Below, piece by piece: positions 26,181-35,101 of a stretch of DNA of 61,577 nt. The position numbers were made by a program, and so were the translations under genes. The stretch spans positions 1-61,577 of the forward strand of contig NZ_VIGW01000016.1 in the NCBI RefSeq assembly GCF_007858435.1, written 5' to 3'. The notes under the pieces were generated by a model. That model saw nothing but the letters and a program-made list of their open reading frames with translations, did no database searches and had not been told where the DNA came from. Origin of the DNA: Tsukamurella asaccharolytica (GTDB taxonomy: Bacteria > Actinomycetota > Actinomycetes > Mycobacteriales > Mycobacteriaceae). Each line of letters starts with the position of its first letter. Within the stretch, counting starts at the first letter, position 1.

Positions 26181-27941
26181 CTACAGCGTTCGCTTGAGGC
26201 CCACGTGCTCTGATTGGTACCCGAGCCGGGTGTAGAACGCGCGAGCCCGCTCGCGCACGACGTCGGTGGTGAGCTGCGACAGCACGGCGCCGTGGGTGCG
26301 GCCGTGGTGGTGCGCCCACTCGATCATCGCGGTGCCGAGGCCCAGCGAACGATGGTCGCGCGCGACGCGGACGCCCTCGATCTGCAGGCGGGTCGCGCCT
26401 CCGCGGGACAGGCCGGGGATCACGGTGAGGTGCATCGTCCCCACGACGTCGTTCGACTCGTCCCGCACCACGGCCAAGTACTGCGCGTCGTCGCGGGTGA
26501 CCAGCTCGAATGCTCGGTCGTACACCGCGGCGTCGCCCAACTCGCGGGTCGCGCCGAGCTCGTCGTCGGCGAGCAGTGCGACGATCGCGGGCACGTCGTC
26601 GCGCCGCGCGCGCTCGATCCGGTAGGTGCCGCCGCCGACGCCGTGCAGCACGCCTCCGACGGAGGCGCGGGCCTGCAGCTCGCGGACCACCCCGTCGAGC
26701 CAGGCCCCGACGTTCGCCCGCGCCTCGAGGGTGTCGGGGTAACGGCAGCGCAGATGCAGTCCACCCTCGTCGAGGATGAACCACAGCATCACGCCGTCGG
26801 TGCGAATGGTCGCGCCCACGTACTGTGCGTCGAGCCGGGTCGCGTCCACGCGGACGGGTAGCCGGCGCAGGTCGAGCCACGAGATCGCGAACATACCGGG
26901 GGCCTCGGGCATCCCGCCCCACTGCTCGAGCACGTCGGCGAGCGGCCACGACCCGAGTCGCACGGCCTCCCGTACCGCCTCCGCCGCAGCGGCCGGCTCC
27001 GCGGACGGCGAGTCCAGCACCGAATTGGTGATGAACCAGCCCACCGAGTCGTGCCAGGTCTCGTCGTAGCGGCTGTGCACGGGGAAGACGGCGCGCAGCG
27101 GCGCGCCGGCGAGATCGAGGGTGACGCGGGTCAGCGCCGCCACCGTCGCGGACAGCGTGGAGACGCCGACGGCCCGCGCCGCAGCGGCGAACGCCGCGAC
27201 CTCGTCGGTGCCGAAGACGTCGCGGACCTCCACGCGCTCCCGATGCGCCTCGGGGGTGCCCAGCGGCAGCGGGAACAGCGGCATGACTCCGCCGCTGGCG
27301 GTGATGATCTCGGTCCAGCGGCGCCGCACGTCCTCGGGCGCGGCGGGGCGGTCCGCCAGGGCCCGGGTGTGGTCGACGAAGGGCGGCACGGTCTCCGCCG
27401 ACGGTGCTCGGCCCGCCCGAATGTCCGCGAGCGCTGAGAGCAGGTCGCGCGCGATCACGAGCATCGACCACATATCGGTGTGCGAGTGGTCCGCGGCCAC
27501 GATCACCGTGTGTCCGGCGGCGGTCTCCAGGACGCAGAGCCGGTGCGCCGGAGAGCGATAGGGCGAACAGGCGTCGTCGAGCACGTCCCGCAGGGCGTCG
27601 TTGACCGCCTGCCCAGGCCCGATCGGGTGCTCGGTCCACGCCCCGGGGCGCACCGAGATCTCATGCAGCGTCGGGCCGTCCGCCCCGGGAAGGAACGCGG
27701 TCCGCAGCGTGCCGTGGCGGGCGATCACCGCGAGCCAGGCGGCGGCGAGCTGCTCGCGCGGCACCGGGTCGGGGAGCCGGAAGGACAGCGCCATCCACGA
27801 CCCCGGCCGGTCTCCGCCGCCCACGTGCCGCGCCTGATCGAAGGAGACCGGCAGGGCATCGCCGGGTTCCGACGCCGCGACGTCGTAGCCGTACAGCCGG
27901 CCGAAGGGCAGGCGCAGGTGGGCGACGTTGGTCAGGCGCAT
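26181..27941 (-). CDS. Condensation-domain acyltransferase fused to GNAT acetyltransferase
   Basis: 586 aa. The N-terminal part (about residues 1-430) is a condensation/PapA-like domain. Its HHxxxDG motif reads DHSHTDM, keeping the catalytic His152 and Asp156 but with Asp for the first His and Met for the Gly; ITNSVLD and FPVHSRYDE lie where C-domains keep their bridge and tunnel residues. The C-terminal part (about 440-586) is a GNAT domain (YRIERARRDDVPAI, LQIEGVRVARDHRSLGLGTAMI with the acetyl-CoA loop, RAFYTRLGYQSE). No peptide synthetase or polyketide gene is near, so it is a free-standing enzyme. TAGGGT ends seven bases before the ATG (leaderless). Substrates unknown. Confidence 0.72.
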   Translation of the reverse strand: MRLTNVAHLRLPFGRLYGYDVAASEPGDALPVSFDQARHVGGGDRPGSWMALSFRLPDPVPREQLAAAWLAVIARHGTLRTAFLPGADGPTLHEISVRPGAWTEHPIGPGQAVNDALRDVLDDACSPYRSPAHRLCVLETAAGHTVIVAADHSHTDMWSMLVIARDLLSALADIRAGRAPSAETVPPFVDHTRALADRPAAPEDVRRRWTEIITASGGVMPLFPLPLGTPEAHRERVEVRDVFGTDEVAAFAAAARAVGVSTLSATVAALTRVTLDLAGAPLRAVFPVHSRYDETWHDSVGWFITNSVLDSPSAEPAAAAEAVREAVRLGSWPLADVLEQWGGMPEAPGMFAISWLDLRRLPVRVDATRLDAQYVGATIRTDGVMLWFILDEGGLHLRCRYPDTLEARANVGAWLDGVVRELQARASVGGVLHGVGGGTYRIERARRDDVPAIVALLADDELGATRELGDAAVYDRAFELVTRDDAQYLAVVRDESNDVVGTMHLTVIPGLSRGGATRLQIEGVRVARDHRSLGLGTAMIEWAHHHGRTHGAVLSQLTTDVVRERARAFYTRLGYQSEHVGLKRTL

Positions 27942-27993
27942 GGGCGGTACCCTAGCCCTCTCTCCATCCACCTGCGCGCTGTGAGAAGGCCCT

Positions 27994-28767
27994 ATGCCGA
28001 CGTTCCGAGTACCGGGAGCAGAGCTCGCCACCGAGTTCAGCGACGAGCACGGTCGCCCCGTCGTGCAGTTGCACGGACTGACCTCCAGTCGCGCCCGCGA
28101 CCGGGTGCTGGACCTGGACCTGGGCCGCGGTCTGAGCGGGACGCGGCTGCTGCGCTACGACGCGCGCGGGCACGGGTTCTCCACGGGCCGCGCCGTCCCC
28201 GACGACTATCGGTGGCCGAACCTCGCCGACGACCTGCTGCGGCTTCTGGACCATTGGTTCCCTGGGGAGCGGGTGCACGGCGTCGGGCCGTCGATGGGGA
28301 CCGGCACGCTCCTGCACGCCGCTGTGCGCGAGCCCGACCGGTTCAGCGGGCTGACGCTGATGGTGCCGCCCACCGCCTGGGCGACCCGCGTCGCGAAGGC
28401 TGCCGAGTACCGCGCCGCCGCAACATTGATCGAGGAGCGCGGCGTGGAGGAGTTCCTCGCCGCGGGGGAGGGTGCCGTACCGCCGGCGGCCACCGCCCTG
28501 CACCCGTCGACGCGGCCCGACGTCCCCGAGCCGCTCCTGCCCTCGCTGTTCCGGGGCGCCGCGGCGAGCGACCTCCCCGCGCTCGAGGAGATCGCCCGTA
28601 TCGACGTGCCGGTCACCGTCCTGGCCTGGATCGACGATCCGGCGCACCCGGTCTCGACGGCCGAGGAGCTCAACAGGACGCTCCCGCGGGCGACGCTGTC
28701 GGTCGCTCGGTCCCCGCAGGACGTGCAGCGGTGGCCGTCGGTCCTGCTCCGGGACGTCGCGGGCTGA
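27994..28767 (+). CDS. Alpha/beta-hydrolase
   Basis: 257 aa. Classic fold: VVQLHGLTSS oxyanion strand, LLRYDARGHGFS, nucleophile elbow GPSMGTG (Ser catalytic), then WIDDPAHPVSTAEEL carrying the likely acid and ending near the position of the base. A clear catalytic His near the C-terminus is not obvious (the tail reads RSPQDVQRWPS), so activity is uncertain. Its last 98 bases overlap the 3' end of the opposing exporter gene. Confidence 0.75.
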   Translation: MPTFRVPGAELATEFSDEHGRPVVQLHGLTSSRARDRVLDLDLGRGLSGTRLLRYDARGHGFSTGRAVPDDYRWPNLADDLLRLLDHWFPGERVHGVGPSMGTGTLLHAAVREPDRFSGLTLMVPPTAWATRVAKAAEYRAAATLIEERGVEEFLAAGEGAVPPAATALHPSTRPDVPEPLLPSLFRGAAASDLPALEEIARIDVPVTVLAWIDDPAHPVSTAEELNRTLPRATLSVARSPQDVQRWPSVLLRDVAG

Positions 28768-29626
28768 GCCGCGACACGGCCACGCCCACGAGGCACAGGA
28801 CGCCGCCCAGCAGGCCCCACGTGGTGGGGGTCTCGGCGAGGAACGCCCAGCTCAACAGGATGGACAGGCCCGGCACCGCGTACGACGACGAGGCGGTGAC
28901 CCCGGCGGGGGTGTGCGCGAGCGCGTAGGCCCACAGCAGGAACGCGAGTGCGGTGGGCACGAGGCCCAGGTAGATCACGCCGACGGTGCTCGACATCGGC
29001 GCGGCCGCGAGCTCGTCGAACAGGCGGGGCGCCCAGGGTAGCAGCACGAGCGCGCCGACTCCCGCGCCGAGCGCGGTCGCGGTGAGGGGGTCGACGGTGC
29101 GCAGCACCAGCTTCTGCGCCACCACACTGATGCCGTAGAGCAGCGCCGCCGCGACGGCGAGGGCCACGCCGGCACCGTCGTGCCGTCCGTCGCCGGTGAA
29201 GGCGATGATCGCGGCCCCGGCGAAGCTGATCGCGATGCCCACGACGAGCAGCGGCGGGAAGCCCTCCTGCAGGAAGGCGCCGGCCAGCACCGCGACGATG
29301 ATCGGCGCGATGTTCACCAGCAGCGCCGTGGTCCCGGCATCGAGGTGCTGCTCCGCCGCGTTGACCAGCACGGTGTACAGCGCGAACCACAGCGCGCCGT
29401 AGCCGACGGTCAGCGCCAGCGTGCGGCCCCGGGGCAGCCGGACACCCCCGTTGTACAGGGCGTTCATCCCCCAGATCACGCCGAGGACGGCGGCGCCCAC
29501 GAGGAGCCTGCCCTCCGCCATGGCGATGGGGGAGACGTGCGGGCCGAGCCCGCGGATCACCACGAAGGCCGAGGCCCAGGCGAACATCACGGCCACGAGG
29601 GCCAGGGCGGGGAGTCTTTTCGTCAT
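28670..29626 (-). CDS. DMT-superfamily transporter (EamA domains)
   Basis: 318 aa, ten predicted membrane helices in two EamA repeats (ALVAVMFAWASAFVVIRGLGP near the start; LVPTALAFLLWAYALAHTPAGV in the second). These proteins export amino acids or other small metabolites. The Pro/Ala/Thr-rich C-terminal tail (about residues 288-318) is encoded wholly in the overlap with the opposing hydrolase gene and may be a late extension. The start ATG 29626 is chosen so that the protein opens with a short basic end before the first helix. Divergent from a LysR regulator that probably controls it. Confidence 0.85.
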   Translation of the reverse strand: MTKRLPALALVAVMFAWASAFVVIRGLGPHVSPIAMAEGRLLVGAAVLGVIWGMNALYNGGVRLPRGRTLALTVGYGALWFALYTVLVNAAEQHLDAGTTALLVNIAPIIVAVLAGAFLQEGFPPLLVVGIAISFAGAAIIAFTGDGRHDGAGVALAVAAALLYGISVVAQKLVLRTVDPLTATALGAGVGALVLLPWAPRLFDELAAAPMSSTVGVIYLGLVPTALAFLLWAYALAHTPAGVTASSSYAVPGLSILLSWAFLAETPTTWGLLGGVLCLVGVAVSRLSPRRPGAGPTATAARPAGTERPTASPAGASC

Positions 29627-29680
29627 GACTTCACTGTGCGGCTGCCCTGAAGTAAGCACAAGCGCATATTTCTGCACTAT

Positions 29681-29699
29681 CATTCAGTAACACTGAATG
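29681..29699. promoter_or_regulatory. LysR-type operator, CATTCAGT-AAC-ACTGAATG
   Basis: A perfect 8-base inverted repeat with a three-base centre; it contains the T-N11-A pattern of LysR binding sites. It sits just upstream of the GGAGG ribosome binding site of the LysR gene, in the 81-base gap to the divergent DMT transporter gene, so binding could repress the regulator and control the transporter. Confidence 0.65.
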
Positions 29700-29707
29700 G
29701 AGGCGCC

Positions 29708-30613
29708 ATGCTCGACGCACACCGGCTCATGATCTTCCGCTCCGTCGCGGCCACGGGCTCCGTGGCCGCCGCCGCTGCCAGCCTCGGCTACACCCCGTCA
29801 GCCGTCTCCCAGCACGTCGCCGCCCTGCAGCGGGAGACGGGCCTCACGCTCTTGGAACGGGTCGGACGCGGCGTGGAGCTCACCCCCGCCGGGCGGGTGC
29901 TCGCCACCGAGGCCGACGGGGTGCTCAGCCGCCTCAACGACCTCGGCGCCACCGTCGACGACCTGCGGGCCGGCAAGGCGAACCGGATCACCATGAACGT
30001 CTTCGCCACCGCGGGCACGCACTGGATGCCGTCGGTCGTGCAGACACTGAGCGCCGAGTTCCCCGACACCCGGCTGCGCCTGCGGATCGAGGACGAGGTG
30101 AACGAGATCGCCGCTCGTCGGCCGGATCTCGCCGTCGCGGTCCGGCAGGAGCACGGGCAGACGACCGCGGTGCCGGGCTTCTCCCACGAGGACCTCGTGG
30201 TGGAGTCCTACGTCGCCGTCGTGCCGACGGGTCACGCGTTCGCGGACCGGGAGCTGGTGGACATGGCCGAGTTGGAACACGAGCGGTGGATCGACAACGA
30301 CGTGCGGCGCGGCGCGTGCCGTCAAGCCGTACTCGATGCCTGCGCCGCAGCGGGGTTCACGCCGCGGTTCGTGGTCGAGACCACCGACTACCCGTCGGCG
30401 CTGCGTTTCGTCGCGCGCAGCGTCGGCGTCACCGTGCTACCCCGCCTCGGCGCCACCGAGCTCCCGGCGGGCACGGTCGCGGTCGACATCTGCAATCCTG
30501 CGCCGCGGCGCACCATCGTCGCCTACGTCAAGGATTCCGAGTGCCGGAACCCCGTGGTGCGCAGGGCCATGCACCTGCTCCGCGAGGCGGCGGCCGCAGC
30601 TCGTCGTCCGTGA
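29708..30613 (+). CDS. LysR-family transcriptional regulator
   Basis: 301 aa. Helix-turn-helix at residues 17-45 (SVAAAAASLGYTPSAVSQHVAALQ in two halves), then a periplasmic-binding-protein-like effector domain (IDNDVRRGACRQ, VTVLPRLGA). GGAGG at 29699-29703 precedes the ATG, so this gene has an untranslated leader unlike many neighbours. Expected to regulate the divergent DMT exporter in response to its substrate. Confidence 0.88.
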   Translation: MLDAHRLMIFRSVAATGSVAAAAASLGYTPSAVSQHVAALQRETGLTLLERVGRGVELTPAGRVLATEADGVLSRLNDLGATVDDLRAGKANRITMNVFATAGTHWMPSVVQTLSAEFPDTRLRLRIEDEVNEIAARRPDLAVAVRQEHGQTTAVPGFSHEDLVVESYVAVVPTGHAFADRELVDMAELEHERWIDNDVRRGACRQAVLDACAAAGFTPRFVVETTDYPSALRFVARSVGVTVLPRLGATELPAGTVAVDICNPAPRRTIVAYVKDSECRNPVVRRAMHLLREAAAAARRP

Positions 30614-30685
30614 GCCGCGACGCGCCGGTTTCGCCGACCGTGAACGCTCCGCCCGGTGCAGGCCCGGTCGGATAGGCTGAGGCGT

Positions 30686-31003
30686 ATGACGAGCGGGGTG
30701 GCGAGCATCGAGACGCACGAGTCGGCGGAGGCCGCGCGTCCCCCGCTGCTGCGCGAGGTGTTCGGGCGCGTCCTGCGGCAGGAACGCACCCGTCAGGGCC
30801 GCACGCTCGCCGAGGTGGCGAGCGACGCAGGTGTGTCGACCCAGTACCTCTCCGAGGTCGAGCGCGGACGCAAAGAGGCCTCGTCGGAGGTCCTCGCCAG
30901 CGTGTGCGACGCGCTCGGCGGATCGATGATCGAGTTCGTCGGCGGCGTGCACCGGGAGCTGCTGGGCGCCCGCCCGCGCCCCGTCGCGCTCGCCGCAGCC
31001 TGA
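30686..31003 (+). CDS. XRE-type helix-turn-helix regulator, ClgR-like
   Basis: 105 aa. A single Cro/C1 helix-turn-helix (about residues 23-80: [40 protein letters not shown]) closely matches the ClgR pattern [15 protein letters not shown]. ClgR controls Clp protease and stress genes in actinobacteria; here no clp gene is adjacent, so the name is not assigned. TAGGCT ends seven bases before ATG 30686 (leaderless). An in-frame start 30 bases upstream is less likely. Confidence 0.8.
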   Translation: MTSGVASIETHESAEAARPPLLREVFGRVLRQERTRQGRTLAEVASDAGVSTQYLSEVERGRKEASSEVLASVCDALGGSMIEFVGGVHRELLGARPRPVALAAA

Positions 31004-31015
31004 ACCCGGCGCCTT

Positions 31016-32098
31016 CTACGACTCCTCGGGCGCCTCGTCGCCACCCGCAGCGAGGGCTTCCGCGGCATCGGTGGTGTCCGCCTCCTGCGCCGCCTCGCTC
31101 TCCTTCGCTGCGCGGGTGTCCTTGTCGTAGCGCAGCAGGTGCGGGTGCACGGCGCGGAAGCCACGGGCGCGGTAGGCGCGCAGACTGCGGGTGGCGAGTC
31201 CTGGTTCGTCGGCGATGGCCTGCGTGAAGTTGTCGTCGATGAGCACCGTCCCCGGGCGCGCCGCGCTGGTCAGGCGCGCCGCCAGGTTCACGACGCTGCC
31301 GAACAGATCGCCGTAGCGCTGCAGCACTTCGCCGTAGGCCATCCCCACGCGCAGCTGCGGAAACTCGATCTCGATGACCTCCAGCTCGGGGAACTGGTGC
31401 GGCTCCTGCAGCTCGAGCCCGATGCGCGCGGCCGCCGCGGGATCCTCCGCCGCGAACATCACCTCGTCGCCCCCGCCCTTGATGATCCATCCGCCGCCGC
31501 CGTAGATCACGGCCTGCATCCGCGCCTCGAACGTGGCCACCAGGGTATTGAGTTGCTCGACCGCGAGTCCGCGGCTGAGTCGGGTGTAGCCGACCATGTC
31601 CGCGAAGCCGACGGCCATGGTGGCGGTCATGGAGTCGGACGAGTCGTGCGTGCCCAGGCGTCGCGTGGCCGTGGAGAGGTGTCGCCGCCAGACGTGAGTC
31701 TGCAGGGTCTCCATCTTGTCGATGACCTGGGCGACCCCGGCCGACGGGTCCTTCACACCGGCGTCGTGAGCGTTGTCCAGGTGCGCCTTAATGATGCCGG
31801 CCTGCCATTCCGCGAGCCGATACATCGCTTGGCCGAGGGCCTGCGCGCCGGGGAGTACGGCCTCCCGGTCGATGATGTCTTGGGCGAACAGGTCGGCGAG
31901 GTCCCGGACGATCGCCACATCGTCCCGGGTGAACGCCTTCTGTTCGTCGTCCCGCAGGTTCGCGAAACCCGCGGATGTCCACCAGAGGCGGAGGTCCTCC
32001 ACGTCGATGCCGCCCAACTCCGCGAGCTCACGGAAGGTGTACTCGCGTTCGCCCGGGAGGAGCAGACCGTCGATGTCCAGATCTTCGGTGTCGGCCAT
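31016..32098 (-). CDS. Class III adenylate cyclase with N-terminal regulatory domain
   Basis: 360 aa. The regulatory N-terminal domain (about residues 1-150) resembles those of mycobacterial Rv1264/Rv2212, followed by one cyclase homology domain. Catalytic residues are present for a homodimer: metal aspartates Asp167 (FADMVGY) and Asp211 (KGGGDEV), purine-selecting Lys207 and Asp264, and transition-state Asn271 and Arg275 (VNLAARL). Lys plus Asp predicts ATP rather than GTP. It ends in an acidic, Ala-rich tail. Its start is 31 bases from the divergent sdaA. TACAGT ends six bases before the ATG (leaderless). Confidence 0.9.
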   Translation of the reverse strand: MADTEDLDIDGLLLPGEREYTFRELAELGGIDVEDLRLWWTSAGFANLRDDEQKAFTRDDVAIVRDLADLFAQDIIDREAVLPGAQALGQAMYRLAEWQAGIIKAHLDNAHDAGVKDPSAGVAQVIDKMETLQTHVWRRHLSTATRRLGTHDSSDSMTATMAVGFADMVGYTRLSRGLAVEQLNTLVATFEARMQAVIYGGGGWIIKGGGDEVMFAAEDPAAAARIGLELQEPHQFPELEVIEIEFPQLRVGMAYGEVLQRYGDLFGSVVNLAARLTSAARPGTVLIDDNFTQAIADEPGLATRSLRAYRARGFRAVHPHLLRYDKDTRAAKESEAAQEADTTDAAEALAAGGDEAPEES

Positions 32099-32129
32099 GG
32101 GTCCACTGTATGGGGCATAGGGTGGCAGG
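32099..32129. promoter_or_regulatory. 31-base divergent promoter, cyclase / sdaA
   Basis: Two opposed -10 boxes: TACAGT (32110-32105, - strand) and TAGGGT (32118-32123, + strand), each six bases from its start codon and only seven bases apart. Each -35 region must lie within or beside the opposite start codon, so the two polymerases should exclude each other. Confidence 0.55.
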
Positions 32130-33506
32130 GTGACGATCAGTGTGTTCGAGCTGTTCTCGGTGGGCATCGGCCCGTCGAGTTCACACACCGTGGGGCCGAT
32201 GCGGGCGGGCGCCGATTTCGCCGATGAGCTGCGGGAACTGCCGTCGACGGTGCGTGCGGTCACCGTCGATCTCTACGGCTCGCTCGCGGCCACCGGGCGC
32301 GGGCACGGGACCTTCGCCGCGGTGCTGCTGGGGCTGGAGGGCAACCGGCCCGAGACCGTCGATCCGGACGACGTGGAGAAGCGTGGCGCCGAGATCGAGG
32401 TCACCCGCACCGTGTACGTGGGGGGCCGCGACGAGGTGCCGCTGTGCGCCGAGCAGATCGTGCTGCACCCCCTCACCGTGCTGCCGCGGCACACCAACGG
32501 CATCCGATTCCGGGCGGAACTCGCCGACGGCACCACGCACGAGGCCGTCTACTACTCGGTGGGCGGCGGCTTCGTCGAGCGCGAATCCGGCGCCGACACG
32601 GTGGATCCGCTCGCCGGATCGCCCGGCGTGCCCCACGACTTCGACACCGCCGCCGGGTTGCTGGAGACGTGCGAGCGCACCGGCCGCACTGTGCCGCAGC
32701 TGATGCTGGCGAACGAGATCGCGCTGCACGGCGGACCGTCGGAGGTGGCCGAGCGCGAGGTGCGCGCCGGACTCCTGCACATCTGGGAGGTCATGGAGGC
32801 CTGCATCGAGCGAGGCTTCCGCGCCGAGGGCATGCTGCCCGGTGGGCTCGGGGTCAAGCGGCGCGCGCCCGGGTTGTACCGCCGGCTCGTCGATTCCGAC
32901 GGTGCCGACGCCATGGACTGGCTCAACGTCGCGGCCATGGCCGTCAACGAGGAGAACGCCTGCGGCGGCCGGATCGTGACCGCGCCGACCAACGGCGCGG
33001 CCGGGATCGTGCCGGCGGTGCTGTACTACGCGCTGAAGTTCCGGTCGTCGCTGGCCGCGCGTCGCGAGCAGGTGGTGTGCGATTACCTGCTCACGGCGGC
33101 CGCGATCGCCGTGCTGTACAAGCGGCGTGCCTCCATCTCGGGCGCCGAGGTCGGCTGCCAGGGCGAGGTGGGTTCCGCGTGCTCCATGGCCGCGGGAGCA
33201 TTGGCACAGGTCATGGGCGCGACGGCCGCGCAGGTGGAGAACGCCGCGGAGATCGGCATCGAGCACAACCTCGGCCTGACCTGCGACCCGATCGGCGGGC
33301 TCGTGCAGATCCCCTGCATCGAGCGCAACGCGATTGCGTCAGTGAAGGCCGTCAACGCCGCGCGCATCGCCCTGCACGGCGACGGCACGCACCGCGTCTC
33401 GCTGGATCAGGCCATCGAGACCATGCGCCAGACCGGCGCCGACATGCTGTCGAAGTACAAGGAGACCTCCCTCGGCGGCCTCGCCGTGAACGTGCCCGAG
33501 TGCTGA
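32130..33506 (+). CDS. sdaA: L-serine ammonia-lyase, iron-sulfur type
   Basis: 458 aa single-chain enzyme converting L-serine to pyruvate and ammonia. The beta part ([24 protein letters not shown]) leads, followed by the catalytic alpha part. Cluster-ligand cysteines are seen in [26 protein letters not shown] and [31 protein letters not shown] is the substrate loop. The start is GTG 32130, six bases after TAGGGT: a leaderless GTG start. Confidence 0.95.
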   Translation: MTISVFELFSVGIGPSSSHTVGPMRAGADFADELRELPSTVRAVTVDLYGSLAATGRGHGTFAAVLLGLEGNRPETVDPDDVEKRGAEIEVTRTVYVGGRDEVPLCAEQIVLHPLTVLPRHTNGIRFRAELADGTTHEAVYYSVGGGFVERESGADTVDPLAGSPGVPHDFDTAAGLLETCERTGRTVPQLMLANEIALHGGPSEVAEREVRAGLLHIWEVMEACIERGFRAEGMLPGGLGVKRRAPGLYRRLVDSDGADAMDWLNVAAMAVNEENACGGRIVTAPTNGAAGIVPAVLYYALKFRSSLAARREQVVCDYLLTAAAIAVLYKRRASISGAEVGCQGEVGSACSMAAGALAQVMGATAAQVENAAEIGIEHNLGLTCDPIGGLVQIPCIERNAIASVKAVNAARIALHGDGTHRVSLDQAIETMRQTGADMLSKYKETSLGGLAVNVPEC

Positions 33507-33542
33507 GCCCGTTCTGTCGGACACCCTCGCTAGGGTGACCGT

Positions 33543-33947
33543 ATGGACGTGCTGACGGTGGCGGCGGTGTGTTTCCGGGACGAGGCCGGACGGGTGCTCA
33601 CGGTGCGCAAACGCGGCACCGACGCCTTCATGCTGCCCGGCGGCAAGCTGGAACCGGGGGAGGCCGCGATCGACTGCGCGGTCCGCGAGATCGACGAGGA
33701 GCTCGGTGTCGCGCTCACGACGGAGGACCTCACTCACCTGGTCTCGTGGCGGGGTCCCGCCGCGAATGAGGCGAACACCGACATCGAGTCCACGGTCTTC
33801 GCCACCGAGCTGCGCGTGGAGCCGCGCGCCGCAGCGGAGATCGCCGAGGCACGCTGGCTGGATCCCGCGGACCACGGCGGGGTGACCATCGCGCCGATGC
33901 TGGAGCAGTACCTCTTCCCGCGGCTGGCCGGCGCGCCGAGCACATGA
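33543..33947 (+). CDS. Nudix hydrolase
   Basis: 134 aa. The complete Nudix box is visible as [24 protein letters not shown], best read as G-x5-E-x7-REI-x-EEL-G. The enzyme hydrolyses nucleoside diphosphates linked to another group, possibly oxidised nucleotides. The downstream gene overlaps it by ATGA and is a DNA glycosylase-like protein, which suggests a shared DNA-damage role. TAGGGT ends six bases before the ATG (leaderless). Confidence 0.88.
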   Translation: MDVLTVAAVCFRDEAGRVLTVRKRGTDAFMLPGGKLEPGEAAIDCAVREIDEELGVALTTEDLTHLVSWRGPAANEANTDIESTVFATELRVEPRAAAEIAEARWLDPADHGGVTIAPMLEQYLFPRLAGAPST

Positions 33948-35101
33948 GGATCACGCAGCCCCAGGCGCGGCGGATCGCGCTCGCGGCGCAGGGCTTCGAG
34001 CCGGGCTTCGCCGGCACGGCGGCGCCCACGATGCGGCAGGTCCAGAAGACGATCGACCGGCTCAAGCTCATCCAGATCGACAGCGTCAACGTCGTCGCGC
34101 GCAGCCAGTACCTGCCGGTGTTCGCGCGCCTGGGCGACTACGACACCGCGTTGCTCGACCGTGCCCGCGACCGGGCGCCTCGCCGGCTCGTCGAGGCGTG
34201 GGCGCACGAGGCCTCGCTGGTCCCCCCGGAGACGTGGCCGCTGCTGCGGCACCGTCGGACAGCGGACCGGGTGGCACAGCGGTTCGCGAGCTACGAGTCC
34301 CGGCATCCCGGCCAGCTCGACCGCCTACGGTCCGAACTCGCCGCGCTCCCGCCGCTCACCGCCCGCGCCCTCGAGGCGCACCTGGAGCACGAGCAGGTGG
34401 TGGAGAAGACGCACTGGGGCTGGAACTGGTCGTCGGTGAAGGAGGGGCTGGAGGTCCTCTTCCACGCCGGCGAGGTCACCAGCGCCGGCCGCACCAGCCA
34501 GTTCGAGCGGCTCTACGCGCCCACGTCCGCGGTGCTCGGCGACCTCGCGGACCGCATCGTGCCGGACGAGGAGGCCTACGTCGAGCTGATCCGCCAGTCG
34601 GCGAAGGCGCACGGCATCGGTAACCTGCGCTGCCTGCGCGACTATTTCCGGCTGTCCACGGCGCAGGCGGCACCCGCGGTCGAGAAGCTCGTGGCTGCAG
34701 GGGAACTCATCCCCGTCGAGGCGGACTGGTGGCCCGGCACCGTCTACCTGCACGCGGAGGCCAGGCGGCCCAGGGGCATCGCGGCGCGGGCGCTGCTCTC
34801 GCCCTTCGATCCCGTGGTGTGGCAGCGCGAGCGCGCCGAGGCGCTGTTCGACTTCTTCTACCGGATCGAGATCTACACGCCGAAGGAGAAGCGGGTGCAC
34901 GGATACTACGTGCTGCCCTTCCTGTTCGGTGATCGCATCGTCGCGCGATGCGACGTCAAGGCCGACCGGGCAGCGGGAGAGTTGCTGATCCATTCGACGA
35001 CCTGGGAGCCCGGTGGCCGCGACGCGGCGTCCGAGGCGGCACTGGAGCAGACCGTCGCCGAGATGGCGGAGTGGCTGGGGCTGGAGGGTTACCGACTCTG
35101 A
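33944..35101 (+). CDS. AlkX/YcaQ-like winged-helix DNA glycosylase family protein
   Basis: 385 aa of the HTH_42 family, whose members AlkZ and YcaQ/AlkX unhook DNA interstrand crosslinks and excise bulky N-alkyl purines. The catalytic motif of this family is Q-phi-Q or Q-phi-D; here Gln44-Ile-Asp46 in [10 protein letters not shown] is the Q-phi-D (AlkX) type. [11 protein letters not shown] and [10 protein letters not shown] are other conserved blocks. Translationally coupled to the Nudix gene (ATGA) and overlapping the converging fic gene by 13 bases. Confidence 0.82.
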   Translation: MRITQPQARRIALAAQGFEPGFAGTAAPTMRQVQKTIDRLKLIQIDSVNVVARSQYLPVFARLGDYDTALLDRARDRAPRRLVEAWAHEASLVPPETWPLLRHRRTADRVAQRFASYESRHPGQLDRLRSELAALPPLTARALEAHLEHEQVVEKTHWGWNWSSVKEGLEVLFHAGEVTSAGRTSQFERLYAPTSAVLGDLADRIVPDEEAYVELIRQSAKAHGIGNLRCLRDYFRLSTAQAAPAVEKLVAAGELIPVEADWWPGTVYLHAEARRPRGIAARALLSPFDPVVWQRERAEALFDFFYRIEIYTPKEKRVHGYYVLPFLFGDRIVARCDVKADRAAGELLIHSTTWEPGGRDAASEAALEQTVAEMAEWLGLEGYRL

